Below are positions 52,236 to 60,060 of a stretch of DNA of 64,000 nucleotides, one piece after another (the first letter of the stretch is position 1; each line of letters begins with the position of its first letter). The stretch comes from UBA7703 sp034926785 (GTDB lineage: Bacteria > Bacillota > Clostridia > Christensenellales > CAG-138): contig JAYFQU010000032.1 of assembly GCA_034926785.1 (NCBI GenBank), forward strand, positions 56,460-120,459, read 5' to 3'. Position numbers and translations under genes: made by a program. Under the pieces are notes generated by a model, which was not told the origin of the DNA, did no database searches, and saw only the letters and a list, made by a program, of their open reading frames with translations.

Positions 52236-53534
52236 TTATTTAGCCTCCGGCTCTGTGATTCCGTCAATACGGAGTGTAAAATACGGGGCGCTTCTGAATT
52301 CGGACTCATGGAAGTAGCCATTCACGATGCATTCTTCCGTCGGCCCCTGATACTGAACTGCAGAATAATCTGCATTCATAGTGGAAAAGTCAAACGGAGC
52401 TGTGGTAACAGCAGCGCCGCCAACCGTAAATGTCGCCGCATCAAAAACATGCAGTGTGCCAGCTTTCAGACCGGCAATCACTTCCGCGACCTTTTCGGCG
52501 GTGCCAGCAGCGCAGCTCTCGCCCAGTGCGGAGATTTGAACCGCATCTTCATTGTAGCCGACAGAATAATCATGCTTCATCTCTGCACCGCTCATGAAGT
52601 CAGAGAGGATATCCTTGTACAGGACAGACCAGTTATTCTGTGCGCTTGTCAATGCAGCTGTCGGAGCAACGGAGAGCATGTCAACATTGTAACCAACGCT
52701 GTAGCAAACCTTGCCTTCGGAGAGTTTGGCCTGCACCGCCGAGGGGGCGCCGGTCGAGTCGGCGTGCTGACCGATGATCACGCACCCCATGGACATCAGG
52801 GTATTGGCGGCTTCCGCCTCTTTCGTCATATCAAACCAGCTGTTGGTATAGACAACCTGCATGTGCGCTGTTGGCACGATAGATTTGATGCCGAGGAAAA
52901 ATGCGGTATAACCGCTGACAACCTCAGCATATGGATATGCGCCAACATAGCCGATGTACGGATCCGTCACACTGCCGGCATCCATGAGTTCCTTGAGCTT
53001 CATGCCAGCGACGACGCCGGACACGTAGCGGGATTCATAGGTGTAGGGGAAGAAGTTGACGACATTCTTCAGGCCGCATACGGCCGCTGTGTCGCCGGTC
53101 GCCGGGCAGAACATCACGTCCGGATATTCTTCGGCAGCTTGAACCATATAGGACTGATGGGAATAGCTGTTAGAGAAGATGATGGTGCATCCCTGTTCGG
53201 CAAGGTCTACCGCAGTATCATAGCACGTTTCATCTTCAGGAATCGAATACTTCCAAATGACTTGATCTTCGGAGATACCAAGAGCGGCAATCGCGCCTTT
53301 GATACCTTCGATGTGCGCATAGGTATAGCCTTCGTTTTCATCGCCAATGAGGATTACGCCAATTTTGATGGCGGGTGCAGCCGCTTCTTCAGCGGTCGCT
53401 TCCGTCGCGGCGGGGGCCTCGGTCGCTTCTTCCGTAGCGGGTGCTGCCGGTTCTGCTGCGGGTGCCGGGGCGGCGCAGGCTACCATCGCGAACACCATTG
53501 CCAGGACTGCCAGAAGAGCAATGAACTTTTTCAT
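52236..53534 (-). CDS. Bmp-family substrate-binding lipoprotein
   Basis: 432 residues. Signal peptide MKKFIALLAVLAMVFAMVAC with lipobox MVAC (Cys20), then an Ala/Glu/Pro linker of about 35 residues. The Bmp/Med domain starts IKIGVILIGDENEGYTYAHIEGIKGA; GYVGAYPYAEVVSGYTAFFLGIKSI and GCVIIGQHADSTGAPSAVQ are typical. It should bind a purine nucleoside or base for the NupOPQ-like transporter. GGAGG precedes the ATG. Its leader contains a 20-nt direct repeat 250 nt apart. Confidence 0.92.
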   Translation of the reverse strand: MKKFIALLAVLAMVFAMVACAAPAPAAEPAAPATEEATEAPAATEATAEEAAAPAIKIGVILIGDENEGYTYAHIEGIKGAIAALGISEDQVIWKYSIPEDETCYDTAVDLAEQGCTIIFSNSYSHQSYMVQAAEEYPDVMFCPATGDTAAVCGLKNVVNFFPYTYESRYVSGVVAGMKLKELMDAGSVTDPYIGYVGAYPYAEVVSGYTAFFLGIKSIVPTAHMQVVYTNSWFDMTKEAEAANTLMSMGCVIIGQHADSTGAPSAVQAKLSEGKVCYSVGYNVDMLSVAPTAALTSAQNNWSVLYKDILSDFMSGAEMKHDYSVGYNEDAVQISALGESCAAGTAEKVAEVIAGLKAGTLHVFDAATFTVGGAAVTTAPFDFSTMNADYSAVQYQGPTEECIVNGYFHESEFRSAPYFTLRIDGITEPEAK

Positions 53535-54037
53535 GGTTTTCCTCCTACGAATTTTGATTTATTGTAACACCATATGGGTGGAACAACCGAACCGATCCGG
53601 ATCATCTGATAAAATCAGGATCACGCGAGTCTCCGTCAGAGTAATATTTCGACCATTTCCAACACACAATCCGTTTAGAACTGGCACTGCGTCATCGCAG
53701 TCCCATTCGGTTCGTCCAAGCGGATCAAAGAGTCAGCATCGCGCAACCGTTTGCCAGAATTCGAAAATTGTCAACCAGGGATACGCAACAGCCCGTATAA
53801 ATTTTGATCCATTGTAACACTTGGCGCGGGGATGAAACAACCGTTTTATATCAATATTCGCAAGTAAATATTCCTTAACTCAATCAGATTATATCAAAAA
53901 AGCGGGTCGTGAACAGAGTCTTTTTCGTTTTCAAACAGATGTGTTCCCATTAGCGGCGGACTTTGCCACCTTTATAAAAATACTTCCAAATGGTTTTTGC
54001 CTTTGCTCCTACTCCGCGCGGCGCCGGCAGAGATTCG
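53535..54037 (-). promoter_or_regulatory. Long leader/promoter region of the Bmp-type transporter operon
   Basis: About 500 nt without a gene. ATTTTGATTTATTGTAACAC (53551-53570) recurs as ATTTTGATCCATTGTAACAC at 53801-53820, exactly 250 nt away; after each, ACAACCG follows at similar distance. On the minus strand each copy has TACAAT, a -10-like element; only the distal copy has a well-spaced -35 (TTGTTT, 18 nt). A GGCACTGCG/CGCAGTCCC hairpin lies between (about 53683-53705). I see no known riboswitch. Confidence 0.55.
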
Positions 54038-55273
54038 TTACCGAATCCTGCCGCTCGCTTCCAGGGCCTTGATATCCGGGTCGCATTTAAACGGCTCGCC
54101 CGCGGCAAGCATGGCATTTTTCACGTCTTTCAACCCGCTGCCGGTCGAAACAACCGTTACGCTCTCGTTCGATTTGATGATGCCGCTGTTAACCGCAGCC
54201 TTGACGCCCGCCATTGCGGTTACGCCCGCCGGCTCGCCGAAGACGCCTTCCGTCCTGCCAAGCAGGCGCATTGCGTCGAGAATCTCCTCGTCCGAAACGG
54301 CGATCCAAGATCCGTTGCTCTCCTTGACCGCGCGAATCGCCTTGACGGGATTGCGCGGAACGCCGACGGCGATGCTGTCCGCCAGGGTGTTCTCCGGCGT
54401 GGGTTCCAGCTCTCCCCCGTGCAAATCTGCGTTAACAAACGGGCAGCAGCCAGTGGACTGCACGCCGAGGATCTTCGGGATACGGTCGATCATGCCGAGT
54501 TGGAGGAGATCGTAAAAACCATTGTATACCCCGCCGATGGTGCAGCCGTCTCCAACAGAAATTGCGACCCAATCGGTCGGATTCCAGTTTAACTGCTCGG
54601 CAATCTCAAGCGCAACGGTCTTCTTCCCCTCCGTCATCACGGGGTTAATGCCCGCGTTGCGGTTATAGAATCCCCACTTTTCAATGGCGGCCTTGCTCAG
54701 TTCAAACGTCTGACGATAGTCGCCCTTGACGGAGACGACATTTGCGCCAAAGATCAACAGCTGCGCTACCTTGCCAATCGGCGCGCGCTCCGGTACAAAA
54801 ATTACCGTCTTGAGGCCCATACGCGCCGCGTTACCCGCGCAGGAGCTCGCCGCGTTGCCCGTGGAAGAACAACTGATGGTATCATAGCCAAGCTCAATCG
54901 CCTTTGCGACGGCAACACCGCTTGCGCGATCCTTGAGCGAGCCCGTCGGGTTGAGGCCATCGTCCTTGATATAGAGCGTATCCAGCCCAAGCTGACGCCC
55001 AAGACGAAGGGAACGATACAGCGGCGTCCAGCCGATGCGCAGAAAGTCTCCAAGTCCCTCCCCTTTGATTGGCATCAGCGCACGATAGCGCCACATGCTG
55101 TTGTCGTTGTCCTTCTTCAGCGTTTCCTTTGAGAGGACGGACTTAATCTCAGAATAATCGTAGACGATATCCAGAATGCCTTTTTCTCCGCAAGAAGGGC
55201 ATGTCATCATCTCCGGGCCAAACGGATATTCTCTTCCGCAAATGGTACAGCGATAACCTGCAATGCGTTTCAT
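54038..55273 (-). CDS. Threonine synthase-like PLP enzyme
   Basis: 411 residues, fold type II PLP enzyme. An N-terminal zinc ribbon (CTICGREYPFGPEMMTCPSCGEKG) is followed by GWTPLYRS, the PLP-Lys motif NPTGSLKDRASGVAVAKAIELG, SSTGNAASSCAGNAARMGLKTVIFVPE and the phosphate loop SVGDGCTIGGVYNGF. It looks like archaeal-type threonine synthase, but the lysine motif GSLKDRA differs from the usual GSFKDRG. Its place between a purine transporter and ssnA-ygfK-xdh suggests another role, perhaps handling an amino-acid product of purine breakdown; no threonine-pathway gene is near. Confidence 0.75.
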   Translation of the reverse strand: MKRIAGYRCTICGREYPFGPEMMTCPSCGEKGILDIVYDYSEIKSVLSKETLKKDNDNSMWRYRALMPIKGEGLGDFLRIGWTPLYRSLRLGRQLGLDTLYIKDDGLNPTGSLKDRASGVAVAKAIELGYDTISCSSTGNAASSCAGNAARMGLKTVIFVPERAPIGKVAQLLIFGANVVSVKGDYRQTFELSKAAIEKWGFYNRNAGINPVMTEGKKTVALEIAEQLNWNPTDWVAISVGDGCTIGGVYNGFYDLLQLGMIDRIPKILGVQSTGCCPFVNADLHGGELEPTPENTLADSIAVGVPRNPVKAIRAVKESNGSWIAVSDEEILDAMRLLGRTEGVFGEPAGVTAMAGVKAAVNSGIIKSNESVTVVSTGSGLKDVKNAMLAAGEPFKCDPDIKALEASGRIR

Positions 55274-55476
55274 AGGAACACTCCAATATTACAGATAAAA
55301 TTTCCTCAAGCCATGTGAACCGTCTGCCGATTCGCCGTGAATGGATGCTGTTAAGATCAAACTCGTTTGAGGATATAACACATCATACCTTGAAAAAATT
55401 AAAATGTACAGTAAAAAATAGCGCTGAACAAAATTATTATGCAAAAAATATTTTTGTATATTCTCGGTTGCTCATA

Positions 55477-55506
55477 TTGCGCCGCATTTCTACGTTATAG
55501 TATAAT
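55477..55506 (+). promoter_or_regulatory. Promoter of ssnA-ygfK-xdh
   Basis: TTGCGC (55477-55482), 18-nt spacer, TATAAT (55501-55506), about 63 nt before the ssnA start, within the AT-rich divergent region shared with the PLP-enzyme gene. Confidence 0.6.
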
Positions 55507-55569
55507 CTAGTTGTTAATCTGCAAGTTTCTATCCATATAATTGCATTTCACGAAGGGAGAGACAATCCA

Positions 55570-56898
55570 ATGCTTCTCATCGGCAACGGCAGACTCGTCA
55601 CACGAGATCAAGGCATGTATCTGGAAAACGGAGCGGTCGCAATTGAGGACCAACTGATCAAAGAGGTCGGAACCACACAGGAACTAAAGGCGAAATATCC
55701 GCATGCGGAATGGATTGATGCGAACGGCGGCGTGATCATGCCCGGTCTTGTGAACGCGCATAACCACATCTACAGCGCGTTTGCGCGCGGTCTCTCCATT
55801 CAGGGATATAATCCGCACGATTTTAACGACATTTTAGAGGGCATGTGGTGGAAGATCGACCGCCTGCTCACAAAGGAAAACGACTATCTCTCCGCGCAGG
55901 CGGTCTATCTTGATTGCATCAAAAACGGTGTCACCACCGTGTTTGATCATCACGCAAGCTATTATGATATTCCCGGCAGCCTCGATACCCTCTCCGACGC
56001 GGCGAGGCAGCTCGGCGTTCGCACCAGCCTCTGCTACGAGGTCTCCGACCGCGACGGCGAAAAGAAAATGCACGAAGCCGTGCTCGAAAACGAACGCATG
56101 ATCCTCAAGGCCAACGCGGACGAGAGCGACATGCTCAAGGGAATGATGGGTCTGCACGCGGCCTTTACCGTTTCGGACGAGACGCTCGCGCTCTGCAAAA
56201 AACACACCCCCTCCTATACCGGGTTTCATGTACACGTTGCTGAAGGCCCCGGCGACCAGATTGACTCCCTGAAAAAATATGGAAAGCGTATTGTAAACCG
56301 CCTGTTTGAAAACGGCGTGCTCGGCGAAAAGACGCTTGCCATCCACTGCGTCCATATCACGCCCGCCGAAATGCGTCTGCTCAAGGAAACCGATACGATG
56401 GTGGTGCATAACCCGGAGTCCAACATGGGCAACGCGGTCGGCTGCGGCCCCGTCATCCGCCTTTTCCAGGAAGGTGTTTTACTTGGCCTCGGCACCGACG
56501 GCTATACGAACGACATGCTCGAGAGCTACAAGGTCGGCAACATTATCCACAAGCATAATCTCTGCGACCCGACCGTCGCCTGGGGGGAAATCCCGGCCAT
56601 GCTATTTGAGAACAATCCGCGCATCGCAGGCAGATTCTTCCGGCACCCGCTCGGCGTGCTTAAGCCCGGCGCCTATGCGGACGTCATCGTCACCGATTAT
56701 GACCCGCTGACTCCGATGGATGGCGGTAACGTGAACGGACACATTCTGTTCGGGATGAATGGGCGCAGCGTCGTGACCACCGTCTGCAACGGCAAAGTCC
56801 TTATGAAGGATCGCAAGGTTCTCGTCACGGACGAGAAGGTCGTCATGCAGGAGTGCCGCACAAGCGCCGCGAAACTCTGGAAGTCCATCAACGGCTGA
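55570..56898 (+). CDS. ssnA: SsnA-type aminohydrolase
   Basis: 442 residues, amidohydrolase superfamily. Metal-site motifs are PGLVNAHNHIYSAFARGLS (HxH), FHVHVAEGPGDQ, IHCVHITPAEM and GLGTDGYTNDML. It belongs to the SsnA family found with ygfK and xanthine-dehydrogenase-like genes; it probably hydrolyses or deaminates a purine-derived intermediate. GGGAGAG precedes the ATG. It is first in the plus-strand purine operon, 99 nt before ygfK. Confidence 0.92.
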   Translation: MLLIGNGRLVTRDQGMYLENGAVAIEDQLIKEVGTTQELKAKYPHAEWIDANGGVIMPGLVNAHNHIYSAFARGLSIQGYNPHDFNDILEGMWWKIDRLLTKENDYLSAQAVYLDCIKNGVTTVFDHHASYYDIPGSLDTLSDAARQLGVRTSLCYEVSDRDGEKKMHEAVLENERMILKANADESDMLKGMMGLHAAFTVSDETLALCKKHTPSYTGFHVHVAEGPGDQIDSLKKYGKRIVNRLFENGVLGEKTLAIHCVHITPAEMRLLKETDTMVVHNPESNMGNAVGCGPVIRLFQEGVLLGLGTDGYTNDMLESYKVGNIIHKHNLCDPTVAWGEIPAMLFENNPRIAGRFFRHPLGVLKPGAYADVIVTDYDPLTPMDGGNVNGHILFGMNGRSVVTTVCNGKVLMKDRKVLVTDEKVVMQECRTSAAKLWKSING

Positions 56899-56997
56899 TC
56901 GAAGGTCGATCAACCTCTCCAAACAAATTGTTCTGTTGGAATCACAACAGCGTATGACAAGACATCCTATTACTATTAGGAATAAGGAGGCATCCCC

Positions 56998-59967
56998 ATG
57001 TCCGACCGTATGACCCCCATTCCCTTTGCGGAATTGATGAACTGGATTCTGGAAGAGCGCAAGCAAGGCAGCGTGTTCGGTATTCGCCGAGCATACGTCG
57101 CGCCCAAGGGCAAGCTTCTTGACCTGTTTGGCGAGCATCTGGAAACACCGTTTGGCCCGGCCGCCGGCCCGCAGACGCAGCTCACGCAGAATCTCGTCGC
57201 GGCCTACTATGCCGGATGCCGCTTCTTCGAGCTCAAGACCGTTCAAACGCTGGATGGCGAAGATCTTCCCGTCAGCAAGCCCTGTATCCTCGCCGAGGAT
57301 GAGTGCTATAACGTAGAGTGGTCCACCGAGCTCCGCGTTCCGGAAGCGTTCGACGAGTATGTCAAGGCATGGTACGCGCTCAAACTCCTCAGCTGGGAAT
57401 TCGACCTTGGCAGGCCGGACGGTTTCATGTTCAACATGAGTGTCGGCTATAATTTTGAAGGCATTACCAGTAAAAAGATTGACAGCTTCATCGAGGGCCT
57501 TAAAAATGCCTCCGGAACCCCGATTTGGGAGGAATGCCGTGCTTGGGCGAAGGCCAATCTTTCGCGCTTCACCAAGGTTGATGCGAAATACATCGACGCC
57601 ATCTCCCCCAACGTCTGCTCCTCCATCACGCTCTCGACGCTCCACGGCTGCCCGCCGCAGGAGATCGAGCGCATCGCAAGCTACCTCATCAGCAAAAAGG
57701 GCCTCAACACCTTCGTCAAATGCAACCCGACGCTGCTTGGGTATCAGTTCGCACGCAAGACCATGGACGAAATGGGCTACGACTATCTCGTGTTCGACGA
57801 TTTCCATTTCAACGACGATTTGCAATATCGCGACGCGGTGCCGATGTTCAAGCGGCTTTTGGATCTCGCCTGCGAAAACGGCGTTCAGTTTGGGCTCAAG
57901 CTGACCAACACGTTCCCCGTTGGCATCGCGCGAAACGAGCTGCCCGGCAACGAGATGTATATGAGCGGGCGCTCGCTCTATCCGCTGACCATCGAGCTGG
58001 CGCACCGCATCAGCCGCGAGTTTGACGGCAGAATGCGTCTCTCCTTCTCCGGCGGCGCAGATTTCTATAACATTACCGAGCTGTATGACGCAGGAATCTG
58101 GCCGATTACGATTGCAACCACGCTGCTCAAGCCCGGCGGCTATCAGCGCGCAAAGCAGATCGCCGAGAAGCTCGCCAAGGAAGAATACGGCCCGTTCGAA
58201 GGCGTCTCCGTCGGCAAGGTCGCCTATCTTGCCCGCGCGGCGCGCACGGACGAGCGGCACGTGAAACCGGTCAAGCCCTTGCCCGTTCGCAAGATCAAGA
58301 GCAAGGTTCCGCTGACCAACTGCTTTATTGCGCCCTGCGAGCACGGCTGCCCGATCAATCAGGACATCCCGGAATATATCCGCCTGGTCGGAGACAAGAA
58401 ATATGTCGAAGCGCTGCGGCTCATTCTGGAGCGCAACCCGTTGCCCTTCATCACCGGGCGCATCTGTTCACACCGCTGCATGGATAAATGTACGCGCGGA
58501 TTCTATGAGGAGAGCGTACATATTCGCGATGCAAAGCTGCTCGCCGCGCGCGAAGGATTCGACGGTATCATCGGTTCGCTCAAGCCCGGCGGCAAGAGCG
58601 ACGCAAAGGTTGCCGTCATCGGCGGCGGCCCTGCCGGCATGGCGGCAGGCTATCTGCTCGGACGTCAGGGCGCGAAGGTAACCGTGTTCGAAAAACGCGC
58701 CGAGCTTGGCGGCATTGTCCGCTATGTAATCCCCGGCTTCCGCATCGGGGACTTCGGAATAGACCGCGATGTCGATCTGCTCCGTGCCATGGGCGCGGAA
58801 GTCAGGACGAATACCGTTGCGCCGAGCGTGGCCGAGCTGAAAAAAAGCGGTTATACGCATGTAATCTTTGCAACCGGCGCATGGTCGCACGGAAATCTGA
58901 AGCTCGATGCGGGCGAGAGCATGAATGTGCTCGATTTCCTCGAGCAGTACAAGTGCGAGTCGCTCAAAGATGTCGGCGAGCATGTGATCATTGTCGGCGG
59001 CGGCAACACCGCGATGGACGCCGCGCGCGCCGCAAAGCGCATCAAGGGCGTCGTCTCCTCCAGCATTGTCTATCGCCGCACACAGCGCTATATGCCGGCG
59101 GACGAGGAAGAATTACAGCTTGCGCTGGAAGACGGCGTGGCGTTTAAAGAACTGCTGAGCCCCGTTGCGCTGCGCGATGGCAAGCTCATCTGCAAGAAGT
59201 GCATCTTGGGCGCGCCCGACGCGAGCGGCAGGCGTTCCTCCGTTGAGACCGATGAGCTGGTCTCCCTCCCCTGCTCGCTGCTGATCTCCGCCATCGGCGA
59301 AAAGGTCGAGGCGAAGGATTTCGCGGACAACGGCATCGAGCTGACCGAACGCGGCGCTGTTAAGGTAAACGCAAGCACGCTGGAAACCAGCGAGGCGAAT
59401 GTGTTCGTCATTGGCGACGCAAACCGCGGCCCGGCTACGGTTGTGGAAGCCATCGCGGACGCGCGCAAGGTTGCGGATGCGATCGTTGGCAAATACACCG
59501 TCACCGTACCGGAGGAATCCAAAGCATGCTCCGGCAACTGCCTGGCCAAGCAGGGTTCTCTCGCCGTCTACGACAGCGCGGGCAGAGAGACCGAGCGCTG
59601 CCTCGCCTGCTCCACCATCTGCGAATGCTGTGTGCAGGTTTGCCCGAACCGCGCGAATATCGCCATCGAGGTGGAAGGCATGCCGATGCCGCAGATCATC
59701 CACGTGGATCGTATGTGCAACGAGTGCGGCAACTGCACCGTGTTCTGCCCCTACGACAGCGCGCCCTACAAGGAAAAGTTCACCTTCTTCTCCACCGAAA
59801 AAGAATTCGACGAGAGCCAGAACAAGGGTTTCTTCGTCCTTGGCGGCGGGAAGATCAAGCTTCGCCTTGACAGCGTTTCGACCATCAAACTCGGCACAAA
59901 CGCGATTGACCCGGATATCGAGAAGATCATCAACGCGGTCATCTGGGATTACAGCTATCTCTTCTAA
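56998..59967 (+). CDS. ygfK: YgfK-type oxidoreductase (putative selenate reductase / dihydropyrimidine-dehydrogenase-like)
   Basis: 989 residues with several domains. Residues 1-420 are a dihydroorotate-dehydrogenase-like barrel (TPFGPAAGPQTQLTQNLVAAYYAGCRFFELKTVQTLDG). Residues 445-540 are a GltD/DPD-like Fe-S helix bundle (CEHGCPINQDIPEYIRLVGD, ICSHRCMDKCTRGFYEE). Residues 535-850 bind FAD and NAD(P)H (VAVIGGGPAGMAAGYLLGRQGAKVTVFEK; VIIVGGGNTAMDAARAAKRI). The C terminus has two ferredoxin motifs (CLACSTICECCVQVCP and CNECGNCTVFCP). In the urate/purine cluster it is essential, likely reducing a ring intermediate. AAGGAGG precedes the ATG. Confidence 0.93.
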   Translation: MSDRMTPIPFAELMNWILEERKQGSVFGIRRAYVAPKGKLLDLFGEHLETPFGPAAGPQTQLTQNLVAAYYAGCRFFELKTVQTLDGEDLPVSKPCILAEDECYNVEWSTELRVPEAFDEYVKAWYALKLLSWEFDLGRPDGFMFNMSVGYNFEGITSKKIDSFIEGLKNASGTPIWEECRAWAKANLSRFTKVDAKYIDAISPNVCSSITLSTLHGCPPQEIERIASYLISKKGLNTFVKCNPTLLGYQFARKTMDEMGYDYLVFDDFHFNDDLQYRDAVPMFKRLLDLACENGVQFGLKLTNTFPVGIARNELPGNEMYMSGRSLYPLTIELAHRISREFDGRMRLSFSGGADFYNITELYDAGIWPITIATTLLKPGGYQRAKQIAEKLAKEEYGPFEGVSVGKVAYLARAARTDERHVKPVKPLPVRKIKSKVPLTNCFIAPCEHGCPINQDIPEYIRLVGDKKYVEALRLILERNPLPFITGRICSHRCMDKCTRGFYEESVHIRDAKLLAAREGFDGIIGSLKPGGKSDAKVAVIGGGPAGMAAGYLLGRQGAKVTVFEKRAELGGIVRYVIPGFRIGDFGIDRDVDLLRAMGAEVRTNTVAPSVAELKKSGYTHVIFATGAWSHGNLKLDAGESMNVLDFLEQYKCESLKDVGEHVIIVGGGNTAMDAARAAKRIKGVVSSSIVYRRTQRYMPADEEELQLALEDGVAFKELLSPVALRDGKLICKKCILGAPDASGRRSSVETDELVSLPCSLLISAIGEKVEAKDFADNGIELTERGAVKVNASTLETSEANVFVIGDANRGPATVVEAIADARKVADAIVGKYTVTVPEESKACSGNCLAKQGSLAVYDSAGRETERCLACSTICECCVQVCPNRANIAIEVEGMPMPQIIHVDRMCNECGNCTVFCPYDSAPYKEKFTFFSTEKEFDESQNKGFFVLGGGKIKLRLDSVSTIKLGTNAIDPDIEKIINAVIWDYSYLF

Positions 59968-60060
59968 CGCAATCCCGCTCATTACGCCGCCGTTTCTGCA
60001 TGCGGAGACGGCGGCACATCTTCTGATCCCGCTATCATTCCGCCTCCAGGAGGTTATTGC

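Noticed and set aside
53571..53800. Purine or xanthine riboswitch in the Bmp operon leader
   Set aside because: There is a stable hairpin but no recognisable known aptamer core.
56602..58344. 580-residue open frame opposite ssnA and ygfK
   Set aside because: It crosses the ssnA/ygfK gap on the antisense strand; both real genes are certain.
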